This document shows, in pieces, positions 1-11,699 of a DNA stretch of 64,000 nucleotides; the first letter of the stretch is position 1; each line of letters opens with the position of its first letter. Source of the DNA: Gracilaria gracilis (Eukaryota; Rhodophyta; Florideophyceae; Gracilariales; Gracilariaceae); contig JARGSG010000006.1 in the NCBI GenBank assembly GCA_030374805.1, forward strand, positions 1,240,001-1,304,000, given 5' to 3'. The notes under the pieces are model-generated. The model saw only the letters and a program-made list of their open reading frames with translations, was not told the DNA's origin and did not search any database. The translations under genes were made by a program, and so were the position numbers.

Positions 1-1907
1 TTGCCATAGAGGTAGGTCTGGTAACAGGATTGGTCGATGCTGTAGCATATGAAGATGCTTGCGAACCACCTGTTGAGGTTTGTTGAGTGCTCTCCGCACT
101 TGGTGGCGACCTTACCGATGCCGGTGGTACTGTCGACGACCAATTACCAATAGAGGTGGCTCGTGATTGAGCCTGCGGCGCGGTCCCGAGATGAACGGCC
201 ATCCCGGTTGGTACGCGAATGAGCGAATCATCCCCTGAGGTAGTGCTTTCTTCTAGCTCCAATCCTGACCGTTTCAGGTTATCCCTTGAGGTATAGGCCG
301 CAGACGGCTTCTTTCCGTGACGGAGAGTGTCGCCTAGGCCCTGAGCATAACGGGGAAGCCTATTATATTCCACCTGACGGTTATTCGCCAGGTAGTTGCG
401 CACCTGCGAACGGATCTCTTTGTCGACATTGTCGGCAAAGAGCGACTTCAACATACTAGTGGTAAAGACATTACCGCATCGGGTATCCAGATTCCAAAGA
501 CCCAACTAGAATTCCATTTTGGTTTGGCTAGAGCACTGGCGATAAGCCTGCACCTCAGCGTAACCTTCTTGGATAACCTCATCGGTAGTGTAAGTTTCTA
601 GCATGAAATTAACCACTTCTGGGTACGTCCCTAACATCTCTGTTCCCTCTTCGTCAACCGCCAGGGTATTTCCACGAAACGTGCCTTGCAGCAAGTGGTA
701 AGATTGACGTTTAGGATAAAACTGGAATATAAACATGGCAGAACCTTCTGAACACCCATTTTTGGTCACATGCAATCTTGAACTTCTGCAAAAACTCAAT
801 TACCGCAATGGGATCATCATCTGTGATGGTAGTATCACCCATCTGGAAGCGGAGCTTCTTGTGGTGCTTGGTGATCTTCTGCGCAACCTCTTGGGTGCAA
901 GCAGAGGATCGGTTTCTCAACAGATATGACCTACAATCAACCGCTTTGGTGAACAGGTCGTTCAGCGGCTGACGCACCTCTAGGATTGTATCGGTGTCCG
1001 AATCCGAGTCGGACGACTCGTACCGTTTCTTCTTACCTTTACGGTTTCTCTTTGACGACTTCTTCGCCTACCTGTTCGGTTTCTTCTTGCGTCTACCTCT
1101 ACGGTCATCATCCGAGAATGAACCAGTATCGGTATCGGAGCTCGACGAATCGGGGTCAGAGTCGTAGCCTGGACTCTTTCCCTTCTTCCTCCTCCTTTCT
1201 TTGCCCTTGCGGTTTCTTCTTCGCCGCCCCTCATCTGGGTCAGACGAATCGTCCTCAGGTCCACCAGTCTTGGTGTCCTTTCGAACGTTACCTGCAATGG
1301 GTGGCAAGTACACGTGTCGAGGGCCCATCTCTATACGGCTCTCTTGACCTTGCCTTAAACCTCGTAGGTACGCACTATCGCCCGGAATTGGCTTGATTGT
1401 TGCGGAAGAACCGGCAGGGATCCCTTGTGGTATGCGAGTAACCATATTCACCCCAGGGGTTTTTGTTTCCGCCATTCCTTCGGAAACCCAAAGGTCTGGA
1501 ACCACTCGGTAGATATGCTCCCGGGCACCCGTTTAGAGGTATGTTTCAACCAATTTAGGTATGCATTGAGAGAGATCTTGCACGGCTCGATCAACCACCA
1601 AGCGGGTAACGGCGTCCATGTCCATTGGGGTCATAGCTTCATTAACCGTAGCGGTAAAAACAGCTTTCGCTCGATCTTCCAATTGGGACCAAAGGTTCCC
1701 AATCGTTGTCGGCAATTACTTATTAGGTTCAGGAACCAACGGTGGCTGAGTGCCCGTATCCTTTGAGGTTCCGGCCCAAAGTTGCCGAAGCAGCTCCTCG
1801 GGATTATCCAGAATGGGTTTAACGCCCGAAGCCGCAGCAGAACCCTTGTGGCTAGGTGGCGGGCTAGAGCCACGAGTAATCCTTGTAGGTCTTTCCATAA
1901 TGACCAA
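1..1907 (-). pseudogene. Ty3-type gag, broken, truncated by the window
   Basis: The reading frame starts on minus at 1907 (MVIMERPTRI) just downstream of an LTR and primer binding site, and runs toward position 1. It encodes a Gag-like protein with a basic, Ser/Asp-rich linker (about 1030-1250) and a capsid-like segment with the motif DDDPIAVIEFLQKFK near 780-850. The zinc knuckle seen in the paired copy lies beyond the left edge. In-frame stops occur at about 1716 (TAA), 1533 (TAA, present only in this copy), 1068 (TAG) and 506 (TAG), and there is a frameshift near 780. The other stops and the frameshift are shared with the copy at 47922-50094, so they predate the duplication. Retroelement origin is firm; lineage within Ty3 is inferred. 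Confidence 0.8.
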
Positions 1908-2023
1908 TAGTGATATCCAATTGCTTCGCGAGTATTCCTACGAAACCAAATAGGTGTGTGAACTTCCAGAATCCTTTCGAAAGTCTTCTGTTCACCAGTA
2001 AAGGTACGACAAAAACCAAGAAA

Positions 2024-2042
2024 CTTCTAGGTCGGGAGACCA
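2024..2042 (-). other. Primer binding site of the left Ty3-type element
   Basis: On minus, TGGTCTCCCGACCTAGAAG begins three bases after the LTR end. The same motif sits at the same place in two other elements (52703-52721 and 37280-37298), which is the main support for calling it a primer binding site. Confidence 0.65.
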
Positions 2043-2045
2043 AAA

Positions 2046-2567
2046 TGTCGTACAAATACCGATAAGGTGTGGGGTCTGCCTGGTAGAGGCAGCGCGCGAG
2101 GGCTCAACCTAAAGTAGAAAAACACACAACCAATATGGTATTAGGGCACCTGAAACCCGCAGGGGCAAACGACGGGGCAATTAGTCTAGACCGTGTAGGT
2201 GTACGGTAGTAGACGTCGACGCGTGGTAAAACCTGAATAGTAATAGAGTAGCAAGTGACCAAGATGGTATAGTTACTGCCCTAGTGGTGCCTGACTTTAC
2301 AATACCCGAGGGGGAAGGCGAGGTGCACCACAATATATACAAGGCGCACCGACGCCGATCTCCCATGCGGGCATGACGTCATCGGCTGTGCCAATGACCT
2401 AATGTCATGGGCCAGCAATGTTAAGCTAAGCTAAATTAGAAATTAGGAATTAGAAATTAGGAATTAGAAATTATAAAATACATAATACCAATTGGGTGCC
2501 GTGCAGCCAGCAAGGAGCACAAGTAGGCCCACATGGCACCAACTCAAAGAGGTCTCATTGTACTACA
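2046..2567 (-). repeat. 5' LTR of the left Ty3-type element (522 bp)
   Basis: On minus it begins TGTAGTAC and ends GTACGACA, giving imperfect inverted termini (7 of 8). It matches 50233-50754 along its length and 45071-45578 with more divergence. A minus-strand TATATATT lies at about 2333-2340. A 14-bp unit (GAAATTAGGAATTA) is present in tandem near 2436-2470 with one more copy than in the 508-bp LTR at 45071, which accounts for the length difference. Confidence 0.85.
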
Positions 2568-3179
2568 CCATGCACTATGGAACTTGCAGAGGGGTGCCCT
2601 GCAAGTCACACAATGTGGCAATGGTTCATATTAGATATGGCCACTTAGGAGCCGCCACGTCAAGAGAAAATATCCGTATGCTATTTCCATACAAAAGAAA
2701 GTATTAGAACGGCCCCAACAAGAGTGGTTCCATCCAAAAATTACTACATTCCAAAAGCTCCAAAGGATGTTTATGTCCTTTTTTAAAATAAGGGGTTCTC
2801 ACCTCGGTTACAAATCTGCGTATGTAATCCCATCGTGTTTTTTGAGCAATATGCAGTTAAGAAGAAAACTCTTCGACCGGGCAGTGCAGCCCTTGGATGT
2901 CGTGGTCAACGTGTGCCACTGCCAGGGATAGATTAAGTTACGCCGCGCGCGCACACACCCCGCGCACCAGCTCGCGGCCGTCGCCGTTGTCTTTGCCACC
3001 GTCGTTAACGTTGTCACCGCCACCGCTCATCGCACCCGCTGCCATGCCACCCCGCCGCGCGCGCCGTTCACAGCAATGGACGGCTCCGTGAATCTGGAGT
3101 CGGCCCCGTCAATTTGAACGCTCGTAACGTCGTACGAGTACGCGACGCAGCGCGCCATCTAGCCGGCCGAGCCGGACGG

Positions 3180-3384
3180 TGAGCCGCTGTACAACTGCTT
3201 GTCCCCGCCTTGAGCCAAGCAGTTCTCCTACCGCTTCAACCTTAAGGCTCACCTGCGCGTGCACACAAAATGCCGCTGGCGTGCGCGTACCAGGGCTGCT
3301 TTCGCCAGGCCATTTCGAAGAGCTGGCTCACCAGCTTCCACTTTCGCCACTCGCGCCGCAACGCGCACACGGGCAAGCGCTGAG
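3180..3384 (+). pseudogene. C2H2 zinc-finger protein fragment
   Basis: Translation around 3187-3271 reads like a classical finger, with KQFSYRFNLKAHLRVHT (hydrophobic core plus HxxxH pair). A second finger follows at 3269-3384 with a CAYQGC pair, LTSFHFRH and a terminal AHTGKR that resembles the TGEKP linker. Stops interrupt the frame at about 3116, 3161 and 3216, so this is a relic of a host transcription-factor-like gene. An identical relic is in the paired duplicate at 51366-51570. Known C2H2 fingers bind DNA or RNA through Zn; nothing here indicates the target. Confidence 0.6.
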
Positions 3385-4009
3385 CCACCGCCACAGCCGC
3401 CGCGTTGGAGAGCGCCCCCAACACGATTCCTCGCTCATCGAAGCTTCGGTTTGGGCCCCCGCGCATACGCACCCCGACACGCGTGCGCAGACCGTGCCGT
3501 CGTTTCGCCACTAGGTGGCGTCATACCATCGAAAGGTGCCCCATGCACCTCCGTCTGCCGAGCCGCTGCAAAAGTATGCCACCTGCATTTACGTGAGCTC
3601 GGCGCCGTTGTCGCACGCGCTGGCTGCATCCACTGCCGTCACTGGAGCGCGTTTCTGCGCCATTACCGCGGACAGCCGCCGTGTGGTTGCCTGTAGTGTT
3701 TCCAGATCTGTCGAAATCGCAGCCACTGCCGAACATCTAGCGCGTAGAGATGGCGCACTCACACACGCCGGCTTTCAATACACTGCGCTTACTGCCGCGT
3801 GGCCAGACGCATCCGTAACAGCAAGCGCTGCCGCTGCTACTGCCGAATGCAGTAAAAATTGGTTTCTAGAGTAAATAGGTTATGAGCGGGTCAATGAAAT
3901 CGCAAATACCTGACACATTCAAGAGCAGGGCGTCTAGAAATCTGGTAAAATCCAGCTTACCCCGAACAGAACCCTACTTTTGGCAACAAGAAAGTTAACT
4001 TTGAAACTT

Positions 4010-4236
4010 CTGTTTGAGCAAAGCGCGATAGTCTAGGCACTAAAAAATTCATTCATCTCGTTGGAGACCTTCATCAAAAAAAAATTGTGGAACTGCAATG
4101 TTTTTTAAGAAGTCCAATGATTGCTGACATACTGACAAAGTGTGCGTCTCTCTCGGATGTAAATAGAATGTTTAGATTGATGTACCTTGACTCGTTCTTA
4201 GAAAAATTGTTGGGAAGAAATGTCTACCGCCCAAAA
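4010..4236 (+). pseudogene. Copia RNase H C-terminal fragment
   Basis: Conceptual translation includes KFIHLVGDLHQKK followed by SPMIADILTKCASLSDVNRM, the conserved end of Ty1/copia Pol, where ADILTK closes the RNase H domain. Only this tail survives; nothing upstream is recognisable as integrase or RT. It is followed by a 0.65-kb 3' region shared, in inverted orientation, with 34911-36010. Confidence 0.7.
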
Positions 4237-4887
4237 TAAATTTAATTGTGTTTCTTATGTTTGGATATTGGTTTTGTTCCACAAAATTTTATTTAGAGAT
4301 TTGATCATGTTTTGTGTACGATTTACAATTTTTCTCTTTCTTTTTACAGAAATAGTTGCCTTTTTTCTACAGGGCTTTTGCATATTATTTGGGTTTCGAG
4401 TTTACTGGTGTGAACATTGAAGTGCAAACAAAATTGAATGCTGAGGCCGAGTGTGTATTTGTATAACTATTGTGTTTGTTGTTTATCGTTTAAGTTTATG
4501 ATATATTACACCATGCTTTTTGCCTTTCAAAGATGTGGAAAAGGAAGAGACATTGTTTATGAAATACTGTGTACGCGTCTGCTCTTTGGTCTGTGTGTTC
4601 ATGGACTTATTAATTTTGTTGTGCTGTTGGGGCTCAAATTGAGACCTCTATAGTGGTGTAGGAAGAGTAGCCGTTTTGCCTTGAGGGACGGTGTTGACAG
4701 TCGTCGGCCTGGTGCGAGGCGAGAGCGCCACACACACGTCATTCTATGCACCGTGCCCCACTGAGCACACAGCAATGCGGCGGTGGCGTGCACTGGCCAG
4801 ATAAATTGTGCGACCGTTCGGCACGGCGGAGTGCCCGCCGGTGGTCAAGTGTGCACAGACCTTCTCCCGACTACTTCGTTCCCCACA
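4237..4887 (+). repeat. Copia 3' untranslated region / LTR fragment
   Basis: This A/T-rich then GC-richer segment is the inverted counterpart of 34911-35630. Both copies diverge right after TTCCC(C/T)ACA, which marks a plausible LTR 3' end at 4887. The LTR start is unresolved; a purine run (GGGAAGAAA) just before TGTCTACC at 4220 is one candidate for the tract and boundary. Confidence 0.5.
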
Positions 4888-5970
4888 GGAACGGCCCTGA
4901 CAACAGTACACATCTGTTTCATGTCATGCCTTCCCTAAAAAGATCATTTTGACAACACACGGGACACGTGTGCACGTGCTTGCGGTACAATCCATCTTAT
5001 AAAGTAATGCGCATGAGCCGCATTGTAGTGAACTGGGGGGAGGAGCGGCAGGGCCGGGGTTCGAACCACGAACCCATCGTGACCCTCTGTGACCGCCAGC
5101 TGCAGCTGACAGCAGCTACACGCATGTCGATCGCAAGTGCCCTTCACGAACCTCCCCGCACTCGCAAAGTCGACCTCATTTTACCCTGCTCCTGCAGCTT
5201 CGCCTTCGTAGCCTGACTTCTTGCAGAGCAAATGCTCTGCGTAGGTGGCCCAATAGACTGACTTGTGCTGTGATGTATGGAACGACAGGAAATAGGCCAA
5301 TCTTGGATACACTGGGGCGGTGGAAAGGCTCAAAATGAACACCGTATTGACACTCCAGAGTTCAACGACGCTGCACGCAATATGATGGAAATTTCGCTTC
5401 AAGAACTGTTTGCATAGGAGGATAGATTAAGAGCGAAAAATCAAGTGCCGGGGAAGAAACCAGTCCATTGCGCATTGCATCCTTGGAATCTTCTTCCCGG
5501 AGCCTATGAGCTTTTACATGATACGTTCAACTACCTGCGATAAACATGAGTGCATACACATGTGCTTGTCACATAGAGTTGAACTAGTAGATTCTCGGAG
5601 ATGCTGTCGGCTACAAACTTTACAAACTTTGAGATCCCAGAACCGTTGAGGATAATACCTTTGAGACAGTGAGCGATTGGTCCCGTTTCGGAGCTTTGAT
5701 TCAATTTTCACAGATACTTGAAACCTAAACTAAAGTTTAAACTTTTCTATAATCCAAAGACTAGTCTTTTCTGGGATCTGCACAGCTACAAGGTTATGTG
5801 CTGTACAACTGTACACCTTGTCAAAATAGTATGACGGGTTGGTACGCAACCAAAGATCAATCTGATCTTTGAGAGAACCGAATCCTTTCTTCGCCATCGG
5901 ACGAGCTGCGAGGCGACATATACGTCTTCTCCCTCAATCCGTTCGTTTTTGCGTCAGATAATCTAGTCTT
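4888..5970. other. Intergenic, no supported gene
   Basis: Only short ORFs without homology features are present. A GGTTCGAACC box at about 5058-5067 resembles a Pol III B box but no matching tRNA fold or A box was found. A TATA-like ACATATACG near 5917 may belong to the following gene. Confidence 0.5.
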
Positions 5971-6489
5971 ATGGCCGACCAGAAACGCCTACCCGGCGTT
6001 TTGGAAGTGCTACGAGTATCAGGAACATCAGAGGTTGCTTTCTTCATGCCACAGAAGAAGGACTACTTTCACCAAGCAATAGGCGAGAACAATGATGAAG
6101 TGGCAATGATAAGGCTGGCAAGTATTCTGATCTCAGAAAAGGAAGATACGCATTTCGTACAGGACGCAGTGGATCTTCTTCTTGCTGCCGTTAAGAAGCA
6201 ACAGACTGATCTTGATGAAGGAAATGAAATGATGGCGGCCTTACGGGCTAAGACCGCTTCTATCGGCCTCGTCCGTGACCTTAAGGTCCGCTTGCTGCGA
6301 GTAACCGTCATCTTCAGAGAGTTGATTCAAAACGTGGATGCTCTGTCTACTCTGGCAGAAGACAATATGGAGATGCTCCAATCACTACGCATATCGGAAG
6401 AAATGGCATACAGATCAAAGGCTATGGCAGAGGCAAGACTTGGCGAAGTAAATTGGTGGTTCCAAGTAAGAACAGGAAACATTTTTTGA
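5971..6489 (+). CDS. Unidentified 172-aa protein
   Basis: An ATG-initiated frame of 172 codons lies about 50 bp downstream of a TATA-like ACATATACG. The product (MADQKRLPGVLEVLRV...) is rich in Glu, Lys, Leu and Ala, with amphipathic stretches around residues 60-150 that look helical or coiled-coil. There is no signal peptide or membrane segment. I do not recognise the family. The last codons run across CCAAGTAAGAACAGG, which resembles a 5' splice site, so the terminal 7-8 residues may not be real and an exon could follow. It is not retroelement-like and is not repeated elsewhere in the window, so it is the best single-copy host gene candidate here. Confidence 0.5.
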   Translation: MADQKRLPGVLEVLRVSGTSEVAFFMPQKKDYFHQAIGENNDEVAMIRLASILISEKEDTHFVQDAVDLLLAAVKKQQTDLDEGNEMMAALRAKTASIGLVRDLKVRLLRVTVIFRELIQNVDALSTLAEDNMEMLQSLRISEEMAYRSKAMAEARLGEVNWWFQVRTGNIF

Positions 6490-8239
6490 ACGCTCGGCAT
6501 TGCTCGCAACCAAGTTTTACATTTCGTGTCGAACGGAGATCATGAAAACGCAGTACTCTTTGAGGAGAGGGACAGGAGTACGAAAACTGCGAATAAATGA
6601 AGTAACGGAAGTTTTGTATTCGAGTTTATCGCACATAGTACTGTGCTTCTCGCATTGAGACGGTGAAACGCTGTATGTTCGGTGTTTGTCTGTTCTCAAC
6701 ACTTGTGACAGAATAAAAGCTTCTCGTTCGAGCAATGATGAGACCATTTCCTTTTGAATTGACGATTAGTCGGCTACCTGCAAAACTGATCTTTCCGACT
6801 TGTGCCCACTTTACTTTCTACCCCATACACATGATAAAGATAATCACATCTCCAAATTTGAGAGCAAAAGAAGGCGTTCAGACAAGCGCAGACTCTGCAG
6901 TTTGCGTCTTGTAGATCGCAAAAGTCTTCTTATCAAGGCGTTGCGAAAACAAAGCTGAAGTTCGCTGCTACATCCCGCGTGTAACACTGAAAGTGATGAT
7001 GAGGGTCTGGCTGACTCTCACAGGAAGAGAGGAGCCTCCATTACGTTTTCTGTCGCTATCTATTGCTGTGATGGATGCATCTAGGAGATGCTAGCTCTAC
7101 TTCTATAAAGGAGACATGGCTTTGAGTAGCTTGTAAACTGTCTGCCACTACACTCTGTGGACTATATGTACGATTGTGTTACACCGCAGCCAAGAGTATC
7201 GACAACGATTATGGTTTTCCCGACAGCCGAGCCCAATTTTGATTACATACATCCCCTTCTAACGACAGCATCTGGATACCAACACGAGAGATATTTCTTG
7301 CGATCAGTTTTGCCTTCTGTTAGATCTGGTTTGGTCGTTCAAGAGCGCTAATCTTCATCGCCCGCAAGAGAACACTTGTTGGATTCAAACGTTGTAAGTC
7401 ATCCGGGGCATCCAATCCCCGCAATTTCACTTGCAACACATGATCTTATTACATTCAGTCCACGCGGCCAGAACTGAAGTAGCTTCGTGCTTCTTCTGAA
7501 CTTTTATTGAGTTCAGGTTTGTTAGGGTTTGCGCCTGAGCATACTTTCTCTCTTGTCCTTCATGGGCGCCCGGTAGCCAACGATAGGCATCAGAAGAGTG
7601 GGGCGCCCCGCGCGAAGTGCTACGCGCACACGACAGTTTCTCGTCGTGTTCCGACGCCATAGACACTTACACTATGCCTGCGTAGCCAAAAAGTTTTTGA
7701 GGGAAGCAGTGAGTGGGAAGACAAAACAGTAAGAAGACAAACCAGCACCACAAAAGGATGGCTGAGCACGGTTGTCGGGGGCGGAGCAGCGTCCGAATCG
7801 GCAGGCAAGCAAGGCACCAAGCATATATAGGGTGCAACTGCTCTGATCACAGAGAAAATTCCCGGGTTGCGTTTACAAATTCAAACGTATTGCGCAACCT
7901 AGGCCTCGCATTGAATCTTCACTATAGTGATATGGGACGTCACGCGCTCCCAATCGTTGCAATGAATCATCACCTGCGGTTAAGCCAAAATTCATACGAT
8001 CGGTGATTGTGGCTAACTGCTCAAACTATTTGCGGAAGATGTTCCTCGTACCACTCGTGATACATTTTCTGCCACCATGTATTCACGTCAAGTCCGTCAT
8101 GAGCTCCAGCATCAATGGCGCTCGCCGCGGAATGACAGAACCCTTTGGTGGAGGTGCAGTGACATCCGGCCAAGTTTCTGTGAGCGGCTGTCGTCCGGCC
8201 CAGGGCGAACGGCCGCAGTCATCAGTCGCCACTTCACCC
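6490..8239. other. Intergenic, no supported gene
   Basis: Short ORFs occur on both strands but none has domain motifs, a paralog in this window or a convincing start context. A possible continuation of the 5971 gene past a splice site cannot be excluded. Confidence 0.4.
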
Positions 8240-9590
8240 ACGATGGCATGTGTGAAGGTTTCGAGTTCGGCTCCTTTCCAGCGATGTACATGAAACGATC
8301 TGCGTACACTGTAATGTGTTTGCCATTGACGACGAACACTTTTACACCAACTCACGTGGATTCGCAGATGCATGGCCGTTTCAGCCTTTTTGGTCTCGTC
8401 GCCGTCACCGCGACCACCCTATCCAATAGATATCCGACACTCGAGTTTATCGTTTCCCATTTTCTGTGATGTCATTGCAACTCTTCAAGCTTGTAGAAAC
8501 CGCTACGATATTCTAGTACAGGTGTTAGTTGCTTGTGCGGCACTCTCGAGCTTTCGCTGCGAAGTCACCAACTGTCATTACAGCGCTCGTTCCGAAAGTG
8601 CACGACTTTCATTTCCTTTTTGTAACGCGGATTGGAATAGCTTACCGATGAATGAAGGGTCGCAACGTGATGCGGTAGAAGTTATCTGACTCAATGCGCC
8701 CATGATTGATCAGTTGTGTTTGGTGCAAAGAATTGCGCTTTGATCTCAACTGCTGGCGTGCTCGTGAAGTGATAAAACAATTGCGGTCACAGACGAGCCA
8801 CGTGGTCGCGGCAGCACCGCAGTCGAGATAGTTTGCATGGGTCTCAGCATCAGTTTGGTAAGGGTAGTGGTGTCTCAGAGCTGTACCGCTGTAGTTGCGT
8901 TGTTTTGGGCCCACTTGGTCATCCGCGGGTGCTTTGACGGTGGTGAAGTAGAGAATTGTGAGTTAGCAGAGAGTGGTGGGTCGAAAGGTCGACTGGTATA
9001 GAGATGGTCGAGGAGTACATACTGGTTGTGGTGGCGATATGCTTCATTGGCGATGGTGGTGCCGGTTTGGAGGCCACGTTGACGGCAAGCTAGAAGTCGA
9101 GGAGATTTGGAGACGAGCATGATGTTGGGCCGGCGCTGCGTCGAGATCTGTTACACGTAGTTGTGCCATGCTGGTTGCAGCGGAAGTGCTGCGCAGCAAT
9201 GAGAGGATATACGTCGGTGTCCGATGCGACGTCGCACTATGCGGCGATATCCGATGCGGTGGCGGTGCTCGGGCCTTTGCCGACCGCCAACCACCTTGTG
9301 ACGATAGGACAACCTTGTTTGTAGCGGAAGATCTAACGTTTGAAAGGGAGATAGCGTTGCTGTGAAGGTGCGCAGAGCCGCTGAAATAATGAAACTGAGT
9401 TGTAGTGCTGATGGTTTTGGTCCTACCTGTGGCGATTTTGGCAGGGTGATTATGGAAACGTTTGTATGGAGGTTTGTTTGGAGTTGGCGGTTGTCCGGGG
9501 ATCGGCGGTGGAGCGCTGGAGGTTGTAGATACGGATGGTGGCGATGCTGCAAAAAAAAGTGGTCGCGACGACGAGGGCGTCATGAGGAAT
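8240..9590. repeat. Diverged duplicate block A, copy 1
   Basis: Collinear with 11700-13045. Shared stretches include ATGTGTGAAGGTTTCGAG near its start, CCGCTACGATAT(T/C)CTA in the middle and GACGA(C/G)(C/G)A(G)GGCGTCATGA at the end. On minus both copies retain a related peptide (PR-L/I-LACR then YVLLD or CVLLD), hinting at a decayed gene, but no frame is open through either copy. Confidence 0.7.
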
Positions 9591-9814
9591 TGGAGTGTGA
9601 CTCTGTTTACTAAACAGCCTGATAGAATGGTGCCAATTATCCGGGAAGTCGAGAAATCGGCCCCACCCGATCCAGGAAGTCTGGACCCTACGCTTTCTCA
9701 CAGTGCTTCTTTCGCGGCTGGTGCAGGTCCACTCAAGGGAGTGGTGGGTCCGAGCACTGAATTTTTCCAAAGTATCCGCGCGCCTCGGTGATAGCCGGTT
9801 ACACGCAGTTCGCG

Positions 9815-11385
9815 TATCCACGTGGAGCACTCCAATTGGCATGAAGCAAACGCTCAACTGCTGCCAGATCACGTGTCTGTGACGTGGCGCGAGCGACGAC
9901 GCAGCGGTCATTCCGCTTCGCACATCAGCCAAGCTGCGGCGACGGCCGTTGCGCCGCCCTTCGTCACGCGGCCACCTCTTCCTGGGGCCGCCTCATCGGG
10001 CGGCCGCGTCGGCAGCTTCACCGCGCGGCCGGCCTGCCTCGCGACCGATCGCTTTTGGCTTCGATGCGCCGTCGCTTATCACCCACCCGTCGGTGCCGGA
10101 AGCCGACCGCTGTCACACCTCGCGCTGAACGCCCTTGTCTTTTCTTGGGTGACAAAAGTTAAGGATCGAGCAGCCCAAGGTAGTGATACAGAGCAACGTC
10201 TTTAAGGTGCTTGGAACTTTGAGCATCCGATCGCCGCTGTTCGAAGAGCGCATCATCTCGATGGAACTGGAAGAAGGAGATGGACAGACTGGAAGACATG
10301 GAATGCGTCATGGTAAAGGGCTTTAACCACTTTACGTGCTTGGAATAGGTCGCGAGTGCTTGTACACCCAGGATTTGTTGCTGATTCAGTGACAACAAAA
10401 AAACATGTAGAAAGGCTCGGTGCTTGACATCTTGCGAAAGAAAATATTCGAGCCGCGCTTCGACTCCCATCGGGGAAGATACTTTTTCCTATGAGCAGCA
10501 CGTAGTCGCATTCGGTAACGATGTTAAGATGAACGGTGCACCAAGGCTTACGGCATGGAATTATGGATCCCAGGCGCACCATTTCATTATGGCGATCAAA
10601 TAAGACAGGCATGGATCTCTCAACCAGCCGGCAACCAGGCTTCGAACGTCGAACGCTTTCGATCATTGTTTGATCACCCTGTTCAGAACAGCGCCAAGAT
10701 CCGATGCAGCTAACATATCAGCACGATGTGATCACCCGAGAAGAACTCTGCCATGCTCTAGACTTGGGCATGCCCCCGGCACAACAGAACTCTACCAGAG
10801 CTTCTCGCTACGCTGTACGGCCCTGTGTCTGTCCTGTAGAGTACGATGCCGTCGGGCGCGTCGTTGGTCAATACTCGTGCGCCGTCGCTGGAATGGTGGC
10901 AGATATGCGACAGCGAGAACAATTGCACAAGACAGAAAATGCTGGAAAAAACAAGTTCGGGCTTCAGGGTTGAATGTTATTGAAACACTTCTACACCAGG
11001 TGCTCCTATCTAGCAACATGCGCCGTATTTCTCTAGTCGCACGGGACGGAGCCCACAATCAACTGCACGTTTCAACGTCCGGCAACGTTGCCATAGACGG
11101 GCGCGGGCTGAGCCCAATCCGAGAATGTTCTAGTTTCAAAGAATTGTTGACGATCTCCGAAGATTGGGCCTCGGAGCAAAATTAAGAAACGCAAGAACTG
11201 GTAAGTACGTAATTTTCGTTACTCAGTGAAGCGCTCTCAGATGTCGGAATAATGAATAATGTGCTTGATGTCTGGTGGACATTGTCCGCCGAGGTAAAGA
11301 CATGCTGAGAAACATACAGTACTTCTCCGTCGGTTCTAACGATGCTCTTTTTCTTTTCTTCCTTTCCTATTTCCGAGAAGAACCC
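9815..11385. repeat. Diverged duplicate block B, copy 1
   Basis: Collinear, same strand, with 23040-25020. Both begin CGCGTATCCACGTGGAGCAC and end near ACATTGTCCGCC(G/A)AGGT. Similar short peptides recur on minus (LFQARK; LLDRSTWC), so a lost gene may underlie the block, but nothing is intact. Confidence 0.75.
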
Positions 11386-11699
11386 CGCTACGATCCAGGC
11401 GTCAGTGTGGTCTACGGAAGGAGTGGAAGCTTTGAATCTGAGTGGACGGGGCTTGAAAACTTGGAATGTGCCACATGTACAGTACGTTCTATCTCGTGCA
11501 GTATCTTGCGCGTATTCGGTGACCTTCTATCAAGCTTCGAACGAAGAAGCAAGTTCATTAGCTTCGGTGTGCGGTGATACAACCAGAAATGCATTGTACG
11601 AAGCTCCTGTCTCCTGTAAGAGCTATATAGATTGATACGAGAATAGACGCATGATTGTGATTAGAGAAAAAGAAAACGGCAGCGATAAGTGCCACGTCT

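Larger units (their letters stand above)
1..3712. repeat. Segmental duplication, copy 1 (left)
   Basis: This stretch is nearly identical, in the same orientation, to 48188-51901, with scattered substitutions and a few 1-2 bp indels. It contains a minus-strand Ty3-type gag, its primer binding site and LTR, and about 1.1 kb of unrelated flanking DNA with a dead zinc-finger gene. Because non-element flank is duplicated along with the element, this is a segmental duplication and not two independent insertions. Similarity stops at about 3712, exactly where the other copy is interrupted by the chromovirus LTR. The left end is cut by the window. Confidence 0.93.

Noticed and set aside
5040-5110. tRNA or tRNA-derived SINE suggested by GGTTCGAACC
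   Set aside because: No acceptor, D or anticodon arm could be folded on either strand and no matching A box at the right distance.
9044-9583. 179-codon minus ORF in block A
   Set aside because: Low-complexity Ser/Pro/His/Thr composition and not preserved as an open frame in the paired block at 12.5-13.0 kb.
10253-10666. 137-codon minus ORF in block B
   Set aside because: Only short peptides recur in the paired copy and frames differ, so at most a relic of a lost gene.
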